NCBI RefSeq assembly: GCF_040412425.1
Contig: NC_089788.1
Coordinates: 71,170,220 to 71,234,219, forward strand
Length of the DNA: 64,000 nucleotides
Direction of reading: 5' to 3'
DNA from: Macrobrachium rosenbergii
Lineage: Eukaryota; Arthropoda; Malacostraca; Decapoda; Palaemonidae
Shown here piece by piece: positions 52,289 to 64,000 of this stretch (position 1 is the first letter of the stretch; every line of letters starts with the position of its first letter). Under the pieces are notes generated by a model. That model saw only the letters and a list, made by a program, of their open reading frames with translations. It was not told where the DNA came from and searched no databases. The position numbers and the translations under genes are program-made.

Positions 52289-52334
<46 letters not shown>

Positions 52335-52409
52335 CTGCTCTGAATTCGACTTTATTGTGATTGAAATACAAATGTTAAAAGACGCTGTACGGGCACTGGT
52401 AAAAAATGG

Positions 52410-52452
<43 letters not shown>
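51880..52452. repeat. Tandem array, each unit carrying (GA)n, four units
   Basis: GA tracts at about 51989-52028, 52171-52210, 52294-52333 and 52411-52450 alternate with related 80-140 bp segments containing CTGAATTCGACTTCNNTNNGATTGAA-like and TGTTAAAAGACACT motifs and AACANTTACCAGAGAG. The first two units share an extra GAAACGCGTCTC segment. Confidence 0.93.
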
Positions 52453-54203
52453 CAATTTTAACATCTATTTTCCACGAAACGCAACGTATCTCCTCGCGTG
52501 GCCTTGTATGAGATATATACAGTATACATAGGATAGAAGAAAAAAGTATGTATAAAAAGAAAGAAGTGGGTGGAGCGACTCTTGAAATATGCGTCACAAT
52601 GTTGATGAATGACGAGGCCGAGGAAGGCAGGAGGTTTCTCAATATTGGTTGTTAAGAGACTCCCAAATTTGCATGACCCACGGGACTTTGAGCGATGGAA
52701 CCCTGGCAGGGAGCGCTAGGGACGCGGCGCAGGTTTTGACCCTTGGGGCGTCAGGGACTAAGGGCGAGGTTCCTCTGCCAGTCATTGATACCAAATTGTG
52801 TTTATTTTTCGTTCTTCGGGGATTCGGGGTCGGTGTCTTAGGAGTTGGGGAGGACCTTGGGTGGTAGGGTGGGGAAGGGAGAGGAATGGGGGAGCCATAG
52901 TTTGTTGGAAGTTATGCCATAACACGCCCTTCCTTCATATACTCCGACGGGGGATTTTTCTCCTGACGTCTACGTCAAAAAGCAACACGCCCAGCCCCAC
53001 CAACGTCCGACCGAGCGTTGAAACGCCCCCGATGCTTATTTTCCTTCAAACTGAAAAACCTAGAGTGGCCTCTCTACGTTTCCAAGGTTTTTGCCATTCA
53101 CTTTTCGGAGACGAACTGTACGTGGAGGATCTTTCGCTGCCCCCCAAAAAACTCTGGCCCTTTTTATAGCCCTTGAGAGAGGTCACTCTAAGGATCGTTT
53201 CTGCCTGCCACCAAACTATCCCCGTAAATCACTAAGTGCCACAAAGTTCATTGCGCTTTGGCTTCATAATGGTTGCCGAGAGACGGCGGGCGGTACGCGA
53301 AATCGAACCTTCCGTCGGCGTGCCGTAAGGGCGGTTTGTTCTCCCGCTCTCCTTGGGAAATGCATTAAGCCCTGACGATGATGGAAGACAGTAACTTAAC
53401 CTTAGGAAAATCAGTGACAGAACGTAGCCATTAACTGCAATAATTTAAGGGAAGTATGTGTTTAGCTCTCTGTATTTATTAGGGCAATTCCCGTGGTCGT
53501 ATTACGGGCTCATTGCCGAATTTCCCCTCACGGAGGAAATTCCGTAAGCCTCACTGAAGTTTTTGCTCCGAGTCAGCCGAAGCAGGATAAGCCTATGCGA
53601 GTGAATAATAAATCTGGCTTATTACCAGCTGTTGTGTCTTCGCTACAAGCTCTTTATCATAAATCTGGGAGATGTTTTTTTTTTTCCCTGCCGCAGGCAC
53701 GAAACGAGGGAAAATCGCTGCGTAGACTTTTCAACCTCCAGTTTTAAAAGTGTCGTAAATTCGGGCGTATACTCCCGTTGACATGCTCTTGGATAGCTTC
53801 TCAAAGTTGTATGTATTTTTTTTTTTTTTTGTTACGTTCTGCTATTATAACGATATCCCAGTGGAGTTTACCAACTGCAGTTAAGCTGTTCAGTGGGTGC
53901 AAAGACGCTTATAGCTTGTATAGAATATTAGAGTGTTGTACCTAAAGAAACCATACATCCAGTGTCTAAACATGTTCCTTTGAATGTAAACACACACACA
54001 CACACACACATGCATATAATTTCTGTCATGATAACCAGTGATGTAAAATTTATACAATGTTTATACGGCCACAGGGGCAGTAAAACAAGATTTTTTCCTG
54101 TAAGGCATTCCCAAGGCGTTGCTTGATAATGCCATAGAGTAAAGGTGGATGATCTTGCGATCCGTTGTTTCACTCTCGTCGTGGCCACATATATAGTATA
54201 TAC
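52453..54203. other. Unassigned 1.7 kb, higher-GC part at 52.65-53.75 kb
   Basis: The segment 52650-53750 is more GC-rich than its surroundings and holds several overlapping frames (52649-52867, 52798-53169, 53091-53375, 53493-53747 plus). None shows a recognisable domain, and they overlap one another. A host exon or UTR is possible but unsupported. A short CA tract lies at 53992-54010. Confidence 0.45.
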
Positions 54204-54285
<82 letters not shown>

Positions 54286-54316
54286 TTCTGACTTACATCA
54301 GGATCGAACCCAGGTC

Positions 54317-54388
<72 letters not shown>
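54204..54388. repeat. Two (TA)n tracts around a tRNA-like 3' fragment
   Basis: TA tracts at 54204-54281 and 54321-54388 bracket about 38 bp. On the minus strand this reads GACCTGGGTTCGATCCTGAT, a good box B, so it is probably the remains of a tRNA-derived element embedded in TA repeats. No box A remains. Confidence 0.8.
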
Positions 54389-54391
<3 letters not shown>

Positions 54392-54699
54392 CAGTATGTG
54401 TGTGTGCATTACATGGAGCACATCTACAATGTTACTCTTTAAACCAGTAAGGATAATCAGATTTCTTTATTCATAAGGGATGAAAAGAGACAATAGAGAG
54501 CTATATTTTATGTATATTCAAGCAACATAAACTTAACTAATTCATCACACAGTTATTGACAATTGCTCTCACTGACAATAAAAAAACATAAAACTTTGCA
54601 TTGCTCAATTTACTACGGCAAATAACAAAGTAATCTTTCCGTCGTTTACTTTAGTCATCTTCCCGGAAAAGTGTCGTACCCTGCAACTTCCTGCTCTGG
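54389..54699. other. Unassigned stretch
   Basis: No recognised feature. Confidence 0.5.
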
Positions 54700-54710
54700 A
54701 AGAAGAAGAA

Positions 54711-54742
<32 letters not shown>

Positions 54743-54777
54743 AGAAGAAAAGGAAGAAGAAGAAGAAGAAGAGGAGC
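54700..54777. repeat. (GAA)n microsatellite
   Basis: GAA tract of about 75 bp with AGG interruptions. Confidence 0.96.
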
Positions 54778-55529
54778 AAACCTCGCCGTTCTATTATATA
54801 AAAAAAGAGGGAAAAACGCGAAAGCCTGTCGACGATAAATCCTCTCGACGGATGATAGCAATATATTTTTAACAAGCCAAGAGTCGTTGCTGCATAATAG
54901 GCCGCTCCTTGTCATATTCGGTCTCACTCGGTAACAAGAACAGCGGGACGGGGAGGAAAGGTTGGTGGGGAAGGGGGGTGGGGGGATTAACGTAAGCTTA
55001 GTCTCCTGAGAGGAAGAGGGGGAGGGGGAGATTGTAAGCAGTTCGTAAGGCTCTCTCACCCATGTCTTCATCTAATGATTGTCTCAGCTAATTCGCCTCA
55101 TGTTCCTGGCTTCCATTGGCTGTAGTGATAAGTAATTGGATAGATTTTGATGTCTAGAAGTCGACAAAAGTTGTTTAACTTGGCAAAGTTCAGTTTTTCT
55201 TGGCTACTTCTTTATTCAGGGTTATAATTTACAAGGAAAATTTCTTTCCACGATTCCAGTTTCTTTACCCTGCTAAACAGACCCCTTGGGCCGCCTTTCT
55301 TCTAAAACTGACGTTCCCTTCCCACGGACAGATGACAGATAGTTTTGAAGCCTTTTCCCAAGATGCCCCCAGATATTTAATTATTTTTTAAAAGTCTCTC
55401 ATCCAAAAAAAAGTGTAAATTACAGATTAGTTTCCGTTGGGAACTCTGTGGAAATGCTGTTAGCTGTAAGACATCTAGAAAATATCCACGCGCTGGCTAT
55501 AATATAGGATGTTTGTTAATTAACGCACT
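54778..55529. other. Unassigned stretch
   Basis: Contains a G-rich segment near 54945-54985. No gene or element supported. Confidence 0.5.
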
Positions 55530-55606
55530 TTGTTACTTATCAGAGAGGCTGTTCTTATCAGAGAGGCTGCTACTTATCAGAGAGGCTGTTACCTATCAGA
55601 GAGGCC
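55530..55606. repeat. Short tandem repeat, four ~19 bp units
   Basis: TTATCAGAGAGGCTGTTNCT-like units repeated four times. Confidence 0.93.
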
Positions 55607-55774
55607 GGCCTCCAAAGCGTCTGTTAAGCTGAGCTCTAGAAGTTTCTATGACGTATGCCAAAAAGTGAGAACTGCCATAAAAGGAGGATAGTGAAACAGT
55701 GACAACTCGAATGACATGTTGAATTTAGATTTATAAATCTGCTTGAAAAAGCACATTATTATATTATTATTAAA

Positions 55775-55833
55775 ATAGTTTAACCAGACCACTGAGCTGA
55801 CTATCAGCTCTCATAGGGCTGGCCCGAAGGATT
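55775..55833 (-). mobile_element. SINE-I copy 3, 3' end only
   Basis: Matches only the terminal ~58 bp of SINE-I (TTTAACCAGACCACTGAGCT, GGGCTGGCCCGAAGGATTT), as expected of a 5'-truncated retroposon on the minus strand. Confidence 0.82.
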
Positions 55834-55837
55834 TGAA

Positions 55838-55890
55838 CGAAATGCCTGGTCTAGGCCAGAGGCCAAGCACTGGGACCAAATAGGTCATTC
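55838..55890 (-). repeat. R1-like 50 bp module in reverse orientation
   Basis: AGGCCAGAGGCCAAGCACTG and GACCAAATAGGTCATTCGG match the right end of R1 in the opposite orientation to the other eleven copies. The sequence beyond differs, so this may be a related family and not R1 itself. Confidence 0.65.
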
Positions 55891-56591
55891 GGTATGGTGA
55901 TGAAAAAGTGAAAATGAAATTAAAAATTGCACAGAGGCATACGCTCTCACACTGGAACACACTCGCACAATAAATACATTCATACTCACGTTTCCATATA
56001 TACCCACTAAAAGGGTACCATTTGGTAATCACCTTAAATTTCAAGAGAGTTTGAACGAATGAACACATTCATAGAGATCACTTTCTGTGAGCGAATGCTG
56101 CAATGATCTTCGGCTGAAATTTCTGACCCCAGACACTCCAGATTTCCTATGCCACCAGAGGGAGTGGTTCTGACAGTGAATTCATTCAAGTTTCAGTTGA
56201 ACTTTTCAGAAAGTGCGTCGTCGCCACTCTTCATCAGTAACTGTCATAATCGTCTAATCACCAGCATCATCACCTTCATAAATAATGGAGAGAGGGGGAC
56301 ACATCCTGCTGGAATGGCGGGGGGTGGGGGTGGTGGGGATGGTCAAAGTTGTAACTTGCAAAAAGAATTAATGTTAAACGTTATACTTTCTCATATGTTC
56401 CGGTTAATTGCCAAACTTGACATGCAATTTGAATGGGAGTTTAGACGTTTTGCGAGATACTTGTGTCATTTTAATTCATATTGTTTCTGAGTTTTTCCTA
56501 TTGTACCTAATTTATAATTTCATGTATATTATAATCAGTTATATCTACAGCCACTTGCAATAACAGTCTCCCTATACACAAGTAACAAAAA
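55891..56591. other. Unassigned stretch
   Basis: No coding or repeat feature that I can support; G-rich run near 56315-56340. Confidence 0.5.
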
Positions 56592-56995
56592 TTCGCCGAA
56601 GTTGCTTCGGCGCAATCGAGTTTTCTGTACAGCCGCTACAGAGTATTATCAAGGCCACCGAAAATGGATCTATCTATCGTCTCGGTATAATGCTGTATGA
56701 GCCGCGGCTCATGAAACTTTAACCACGGCCCGGTGGTGGCCTATCCTATATCGTTGCGAGAAGCACGATTATGGGTACATACAACCTTAAATGAAATAAA
56801 AAACTACTGAGGTTAGAGGGCTGTAATTTGGTATGTTTGATGATTGGAGGGTGGATGATCAACGTACCAATTTGCAACCCTCTAGCCTCAGTAGTTTCTA
56901 AGATCTGAGGGCGGACAGAAAAAGTGCTGACAGAAAAATGTGTGGACGGACAGACAAAGCCGGCACAATAGTTTTCTTTTACATAAAACTAAAAG
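56592..56995 (-). mobile_element. HX foldback element, copy G, full length
   Basis: 3' hairpin at 56592-56614 (stem CGCCGAAG with CTTCGGCG), central palindrome at about 56800-56897, left end at 56995 (TTTTAGTTTTATGTAAAAG on the minus strand). A local duplication (AAAAGTGCTGACAGAAAAAT) lies near 56925. Confidence 0.92.
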
Positions 56996-57215
56996 CTTAC
57001 GGATTAGCCTGAAATCATTCATGTCAGGATTTGATTTCAGTAAGCAAAATTATCTGGAATCCCCGATGCTACCGTAGAGGTCCTCATTGTGTTTAGATGT
57101 AATACATTAAATGTTTTTTCTTTACCAATGTTTTTTCTTTACCAATTAAATAACATTATCAGCAGTCTTAAGTTCTGAAGGTTATAATAAGGTTATATAT
57201 TTGCGTGGTAATTTT

Positions 57216-57218
<3 letters not shown>

Positions 57219-57271
<53 letters not shown>
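57219..57271. repeat. (CT)n microsatellite
   Basis: Pure CT tract of about 52 bp. Confidence 0.98.
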
Positions 57272-58198
57272 AACAAAAAATGCTATTGTTAGTTGTAGCC
57301 GAATTCATTTTCCACATTTTAAGTTAAGAAAGCCCCGGGTATTTTCGTAACTTAAATCCAGGCCGTGGGGGGCGACGCCATGACATTAATTCCTATAAAA
57401 GCGACTATGGGGAGAAATGCTGTTGAACTTTACCTTTGCTTTATAGTTCAGAATTTTCACGGCTTTATTTTTATTATACAGACGATCTTTTTAAATGCTC
57501 ACTTCTGCGCTCTGGGACAATGTTTAGCTTTATTTTGACCTGCACATCATTTTGCGAGAATTGTGCCTTGTATCCCATCAGGGTCCATGTAAGATCATGC
57601 TTATCCTATCTTTGTATCCCCGGGATGAGGTGGATACTGTGGGAAAAAAGAGCACATGCAAAGAAGGTTCGTCTGAATACATCACAACCCTTTCTTTCCT
57701 CCTTCGTTAGAGTTTATTTCTTAACACTATTTACCTCCAGGCTCTTCGTTCTTTGCGTTATTTCAGTCTCCCCCTTTTTCATCTTTTTATCCTTCTCTCT
57801 CTATCTCTGCGGACCTTCTCTTTTGGAAATATTCCGTCCCCTCTCCGATTTGCATATATTATAACCGGAGTCCTTCTTTCCCTCTTTTTTCCCCCCTCTC
57901 CGATTCCCTCTCGACCCGGAGACGACCCGCGGCGATGAAGGGAGGAGACGAAGAATGTGTGAGAAATAGCGGAGGTCAATCAACTCTTTTTTTTTAAGAT
58001 GACCCGAGCCTCCGCGTGAGTTTTTATGGACCCCGATAGCCACTGACCCCGAGGAAGGAGGGCGGTTCAACTGTGGGCCCTTCCTAAGTTTCGGGGCGTC
58101 GATAGAAACTTAGTGGGAAGCCCGAGAGAATCAGGTTAGCCATAAATTAATGGCTGTTTTTAGACTGTCGGCGTTGGAGTCTTGTTTTTTTTTTCCTA
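57272..58198. other. Unassigned stretch
   Basis: Holds a 142-codon plus-strand frame (57436-57864) with hydrophobic, Cys/Phe/Leu-rich composition and no recognisable domain. Minus-strand frames overlap its end. I cannot support a gene. Confidence 0.45.
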
Positions 58199-58199
58199 T

Positions 58200-58266
<67 letters not shown>
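58199..58266. repeat. (GA)n microsatellite
   Basis: GA tract of about 65 bp. Confidence 0.97.
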
Positions 58267-58268
<2 letters not shown>

Positions 58269-58357
58269 GGATAATGTCATGTCTTTCATCATTCTTTTTT
58301 ATGTAAAATGTTTATATTATAATTTTGTATTGACTGTTGTCTTATTTTTCAAAATAA

Positions 58358-58560
<203 letters not shown>

Positions 58561-58750
58561 GTCACAATAATTTTGATGAAATTGTCAGCTGTGCTTCAGG
58601 AAAGAGATGGTTGGTGAGGGCTGTTCTGCGATGAGAATGAACATTTAATTAGCTGCATGGACTAAGAATAAAATAGATCCACATCGATCCATGGCAACAG
58701 TACGATTGCCAGCCCAATAAAACGTCCTTTTTTGAATAGAAAAGAACGAT

Positions 58751-58754
<4 letters not shown>

Positions 58755-58821
<67 letters not shown>

Positions 58822-58840
58822 CGAGTATATATATATACAT
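58755..58840. repeat. (TA)n microsatellite
   Basis: Pure TA tract directly left of the inverted motif pair at 58841-59050. Confidence 0.97.
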
Positions 58841-59050
58841 CAATTTATTCCCGACGTTTCGTAATGTCTTTTTTTAAGTTGTCTTTTTTAATTGTTCCAT
58901 CTAATTTTTTTTATTTCCTATTTGTAATCCATTGTGCAATCTTAATTTTTAAATTTAAATTCTTAGCCTTTTTGTAATTTATGTTATTTATTTTGTACAG
59001 CCCTCGAAAATGTAATGAAGGCCTTACGCAACGTCGGGAATAAATTGACC
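58841..59050. repeat. Inverted motif pair between (TA)n tracts
   Basis: The left end CAATTTATTCCCGACGTTTC (58844-) and right end ACGTCGGGAATAAATTG (59031-) are inverted copies of about 28 bp around a ~145 bp AT-rich interior. Outward lie (TA)n tracts on the left and, after about 70 bp, on the right. I infer two Penelope-like 3' ends head to head, from layout and motif only; no coding sequence is left. Confidence 0.75.
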
Positions 59051-59119
59051 TTTTTTAACAAGTCTTTATGTCCGCTCCCCATTGATGTACAGTATATCTG
59101 GCTGTGGCCCCCACTGTTT

Positions 59120-60047
<928 letters not shown>

Positions 60048-60059
60048 TATCCCTCATCT

Positions 60060-60894
60060 TCTTAAGAATTTTGGTGTTAATGTCGCATTTAAGAACAATA
60101 CAACAATGAAAATGTACTTATCAAGAACTCCCCAGACAATATTAAAGGGGTGTGTATATAAAATTCCGTGTAAGTCTTGTGACAACTTTTATATTGGCCA
60201 AACCGGGAAAGCACTGGAAAAAAGAATTGTACAACATAAGAAATGTGTGAGATATGCACAAGGGAACAGTGGTATATTTGTACATGTTAGTGAGAACAAT
60301 CATGCTATCAACTGGGAAGGGGCAAAAGGATTGTATATTCTAATAATGCACTGAAAGGAACATCATTGAATCTAGCTTCATAAAAGAAAGTTACAACCAT
60401 AATATGAATATCAGTCAAGGAATGTATAAACTTGATCCTTTAATATCAAAAGAAATTTGTAAATTGTTTAAACTTTAAGGTAGGCAGTAGAGATGTATGA
60501 AAATAGGATTATCATATTTGTAAACACAGTACGAGGGTAGTAATGTTAATGAGTTTCCAAACCTGCTCCATGACACCTGCCAGGTGTGGATCTGAGGTGG
60601 GTATGATCTGTTTATCAGCAATGTCCCCTGAGAGTCTATTGTGATTTTTAGCCAAATGAGTTTTTAGGCCACCTACCTCGACACCGGCCTGAGTGGGGAT
60701 ATGGAGCCTCTAACGGTTTTGTATGTTCTGTCAGTACTGTTCTTGTAGTATATATATTTGTGACTTCTCACACTCTGTATCAGTCCTTCGTCAATGGCTT
60801 GGAAATAAAGTCGAAACCGGTCAGACCTACACCCTGTTTCTTATTTTTCACCTGGTAATGTGTGATAAATGAATCACGTACAAAAGTGATAATA

Positions 60895-60897
<3 letters not shown>
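60060..60897 (+). mobile_element. Penelope-like retroelement fragment, right copy
   Basis: Mirror image of the left copy to about 60866. It then continues about 30 bp further (GATAAATGAATCACG, AAAAGTGATAATAATCA) to the (TA)n tract at 60898. ATCAC and GTGAT in this tail could form a hairpin. The 5' part is missing, and truncation coincides with the head-to-head junction. Confidence 0.88.
60070..60478 (+). pseudogene. GIY-YIG endonuclease domain of a Penelope-like element, broken
   Basis: The frame enters from the junction (VAFKNNTT upstream of the Met at 60106) and runs through GCVYKIPCKSCDNFYIGQTG, KALEKRIVQHKKC and the HVSENNHAINWEGAK segment. The KRIVQHK stretch contains the Arg and His expected of GIY-YIG enzymes. 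A -1 change in the A run near 60325 breaks the frame (stop at 60352-60354). After a second shift near 60356 the sequence continues to a natural stop at 60476-60478 (ISKEICKLFKL). The fragment would lack the reverse transcriptase in any case. Assignment rests on recalled Penelope-family sequences. Confidence 0.9.
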
Positions 60898-60957
<60 letters not shown>

Positions 60958-60969
60958 TATCTGTTGATT

Positions 60970-61041
<72 letters not shown>
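60898..61041. repeat. (TA)n cluster
   Basis: Two TA tracts (60898-60955 and 60976-61041) separated by TCTATCTGTTGATTTATA. Confidence 0.97.
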
Positions 61042-61045
<4 letters not shown>

Positions 61046-61320
61046 CATTCATGAATTTCAATCCACGCCAGTTGGAGTTGGTACGGCGACTGAGCGAGCC
61101 TGACCTTTATATAGAAATTCTGGCACGTGATCATAAATACGGGAAGGCTGACTGTTCCTGGCCTGCTCGTTTACACTGGATAAAGAAGACACATCTCTAC
61201 TCTACACGTCCGTCTCTCAATGAATTCCGGGCATGGCCGTGTATCCATGGTGAATTCAGCACGTCTCTGTTCACGGTTCACGGATCCGCAGTAGCATGGT
61301 ACTGCCATTAAGTATGAACC
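61042..61320 (+). other. Unassigned open segment between (TA)n tracts
   Basis: About 280 bp of balanced composition between TA tracts, open on the plus strand for about 90 codons (FNPRQLELVRRLSEPDLYIE at its start, stop at 61309-61311). The composition looks more protein-like than the neighbouring AT repeats, but I recognise no family and the frame only opens upstream through TA repeats. It could be a fragment of a mobile-element gene or chance. Confidence 0.4.
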
Positions 61321-61339
61321 TTCCTGTATGGAATGGTTA

Positions 61340-61454
61340 TGTATGTGTATATATATCTATATGTATAAGTATATATATATGTGTATATATGTATGTATTT
61401 ATATACGTATATATATTTATACTATATACATATAGTGTATGTTTGTATATATAC

Positions 61455-61540
<86 letters not shown>
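61340..61540. repeat. (TA)n cluster
   Basis: Degenerate TA/TATG to about 61455, then pure TA to 61538. Confidence 0.95.
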
Positions 61541-61826
61541 TATGCATTCAGAATTCTATGTTAGTAGCACGTTTAAACGGCTCGACAACATAGCATATCG
61601 TAATTTTCCCGGTACATTGTTGCATCTGAGTTTTAAGATGCTTTCGCTAAAAGTCTTTCCGTTGCAAGACTACATATCATTAGTTACTTCATCAAAGTCA
61701 AGTCTATTTTTATTGAAAGTTCCAGGAATTGCTAAACAATCGGAAGACATCACGTACAGTATCATCAGTGTACAATGGTTCGTGTTACGGGGTCCAGTAT
61801 AATTGGAACTTTCACAGTGATATATT

Positions 61827-61827
61827 A

Positions 61828-61886
<59 letters not shown>

Positions 61887-62118
61887 TCGGTAGATGAAGC
61901 CTATTCGCATGGAACAAGCACACCAAAGGAGCCATTGACTCTAAATTCAAGCTTCCATAGAATGTTGGTTTCAACCTCCCACCGCAGCAGACCCCATACT
62001 GCGGCAGTAACTGTTCATGATACAGAGCCAGTGATTTTTTCATCTGCCCGGGGGAGGCGCGAACTCGCGACATCTGAGCGGTAAGTCACGACACTACCAG
62101 CCATACCAGCAGACCAAT
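61827..62118 (-). mobile_element. Full-length tRNA-headed SINE with (TAA)n tail (family T)
   Basis: On the minus strand the head lies near 62040-62118, with a box-A-like TGGCTGGTAGTGTCGTGAC and a box-B-like GCGAGTTCGCGCCTC. A middle part includes CTGCCGCAGTATGGGGTCTG. The 3' part (AAGCTTGAATTTAGAGTCAA, GGCTTCATCTACCGAAA) is shared with family T copies at 13.6 and 31.8 kb, and a (TAA)n tail (61829-61886) ends it. Only the last ~80 bp plus the tail is common to those copies, so the head differs. Confidence 0.85.
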
Positions 62119-62282
62119 TAACAAGAAATTAAGAAGGAATGCGAGACATAACTTCAACTTATATTCAAAATGACGTTTAGAATAGTTCTTGTCTTCATAT
62201 AAATCATAATGCGATACTTTTCACCCAGAAAATCCTCTTTGATGAATAGCCAGGGAATCGAAAATTGATACCGCATCTATAA

Positions 62283-62284
<2 letters not shown>
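62119..62284. other. Unassigned short stretch
   Basis: No feature recognised. Confidence 0.5.

Positions 62285-62354
<70 letters not shown>
62285..62354. repeat. (CT)n microsatellite
   Basis: Pure CT tract of about 68 bp. Confidence 0.98.
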
Positions 62355-62355
<1 letters not shown>

Positions 62356-62658
62356 ATATTATTATTCCCGCTTTCGGAAGGCGGGGGAAAAAAACACATA
62401 AAAAAACTTTTCCGAACGAGATAGGTGTCAAAATCCTAATTTATGTAAATGATATTAATGAGGAGGTGAGGAATATCCTTTTAAGGATTACCAGTGGCAT
62501 CCCGGGGCAATCTGCGGGAGCGGGGCGAGAGAGAGAGAGGATATTCAAAAAGTTCCCAAATTTGAATTATGCGATTGACGCCGCTATGATGCGATTGGCA
62601 CTCTCAAATTGGGCCTTCTTCTTCGGGCCTTCCGCCCGGAATGACCTTTTCCCCCCTC
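62355..62658. other. Unassigned stretch
   Basis: Contains a short GA run near 62525. No gene supported. Confidence 0.5.
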
Positions 62659-62743
62659 CCCTCCTCCTCCTCCTCCTCCTCCTCCTCCTCCTCCTCCTCC
62701 TCCTCCTCCTCCTCCTCCTCCTCCTCCTCCTCCTCCTCCTCCC
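62659..62743. repeat. (CTC)n microsatellite
   Basis: About 27 CTC units. The poly-Leu frame is an artefact. Confidence 0.98.
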
Positions 62744-63055
62744 CTGTGTCTGTAGTTATCAAAAGGATTTCTTGACGGCGTCCTTATCTCGCAGATAAGT
62801 TTTAATTGAATTAAGGAAGGAATGTTCTCGGGCGCGGGGTGTCACGGGCCAGATATATATATATTTTTTTATTTTATTTTTTTTTTTTTTTTGACCCCGA
62901 CGCGACACGTCAATCTTAGTACTGAATTGCTTTTAGGGGTTTGCCGGGCGAATATATGCCTGGGACGGTTTTCTGAGTAGTTTTTTGGATATTTCGTGTA
63001 TATAATTTTGGTGAATATTTTTATGCATGTCTGACTATAGTAGGTCTAAATATCA

Positions 63056-63058
<3 letters not shown>
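62744..63058. other. Unassigned stretch with T/A run
   Basis: Poly-T/TA run near 62855-62895; otherwise unrecognised. Confidence 0.5.
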
Positions 63059-63133
<75 letters not shown>

Positions 63134-63170
63134 GAAACTCACACATATATATATATATATACGAGTATAA
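63059..63170. repeat. (TA)n cluster
   Basis: Pure TA (63059-63122) and a second short TA run near 63146-63162. Confidence 0.96.
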
Positions 63171-63453
63171 ATATACAATCACATCTACATATAAATACAC
63201 AAATACTATACACATACGTACAGCTGATAATAACCTCCTGTTAATAATGCATTTCTCTCCTCATTCATTATCCTTCATTTTCCAAAATTTTTCATTTTGA
63301 TGGAAAAAAAAATAAAAAGGCAGCGAACGGCATCATCGCTCGCCATCCTTGTAAGTCTTTGTTCAGCGGAAAAAAGGAAGGATATATAATGAACACTAAG
63401 CGTGTTATCGCTGCTGGAGCTTAGTCATAATGGCGTTCCTGGAACATGCTAAT

Positions 63454-63456
<3 letters not shown>
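63171..63456. other. Unassigned stretch
   Basis: No feature recognised. Confidence 0.5.

Positions 63457-63527
<71 letters not shown>
63457..63527. repeat. (CT)n microsatellite
   Basis: Pure CT tract of about 70 bp. Confidence 0.98.
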
Positions 63528-63530
<3 letters not shown>

Positions 63531-63589
63531 AATAATGATAATAAAAAGAATAATAATCAAAGAGGATAAATATATACACGAACATCTGT

Positions 63590-64000
<411 letters not shown>

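Noticed and set aside
52649..53747. Host exon in the GC-richer block
   Set aside because: Overlapping plus-strand frames, no domain and no convincing splice structure; left as unassigned.
57436..57864. 142-codon hydrophobic frame as a possible membrane protein
   Set aside because: Composition matches T-rich sequence, no recognisable family and no supporting neighbours.
60760..60840. Hammerhead ribozyme in the Penelope-like 3' region
   Set aside because: Penelope-like elements can carry hammerheads, and GGCTT/AAGTC followed by GAAAC looks like stem II plus part of the core. The CUGANGA core is not present at the right position in either arm, so at best it is degenerate.

Overview
The window is nuclear DNA of an animal with a very repeat-rich genome, most likely a decapod crustacean (shrimp, prawn, crayfish or crab). 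The density of long (TA)n, (CT)n and (TTA)n tracts is direct evidence of repeat richness. The decapod assignment is from memory: a ~300 bp interspersed repeat (R1 here, with GTGCCGTCAGTGCACCTC near one edge) and a tRNA-headed SINE (SINE-I here) resemble sequences I associate with decapods. No host protein-coding gene, functional tRNA, rRNA or prokaryotic feature can be supported. Most long open frames lie in microsatellites, minisatellites or repeat copies.

Layout. 0-5.3 kb: (TA)n tracts, SINE-I, a (CT)n compound locus, a short hAT-like element filled with (TA)n, a ~36 bp minisatellite and a foldback element (HX). 5.7-9.8 kb: a large inverted repeat (arms ~440 bp) around a ~95 bp tandem array, a Tc1/mariner-type MITE and a 20 bp satellite of 1.3 kb. 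9.8-25.7 kb: sparse sequence with R1 and HX copies, a 29 bp minisatellite, a ~100 bp array and a (CT)n/linker array. 25.85-30.55 kb: a complete but decayed hAT transposon with matching terminal inverted repeats, an 8 bp target duplication and a broken BED-finger transposase. 30.6-43 kb: another MITE, TAA-tailed retroposon copies, a cluster of R1 copies, a small palindrome between (TA)n tracts and a 60 bp minisatellite. 43.3-45.3 kb: a 40 bp satellite with higher-order structure. 46-58 kb: an inverted repeat, R1 beside SINE-I, a ~62 bp array, an array carrying (GA)n in each unit, and HX. 58.7-61 kb: two inverted pairs bracketed by (TA)n, the larger one two head-to-head fragments of a Penelope-like retroelement with a GIY-YIG endonuclease. 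61.8-64 kb: a full-length TAA-tailed SINE and a further tRNA-like element at the edge.

The pieces do not form a pathway. They are layers of transposition and slippage: DNA transposons (hAT, MITEs), a probable rolling-circle (Helentron-type) non-autonomous family, Penelope-like elements, tRNA-derived SINEs, and tandem repeats with units from 2 to ~130 bp. The most notable points are the Penelope-like inverted pair whose arms share the same frameshifts, the repeated occurrence of inverted pairs between (TA)n tracts, the HX architecture, a SINE sharing its 3' tail with longer retroposon copies, and the uniform orientation of eleven R1 copies.
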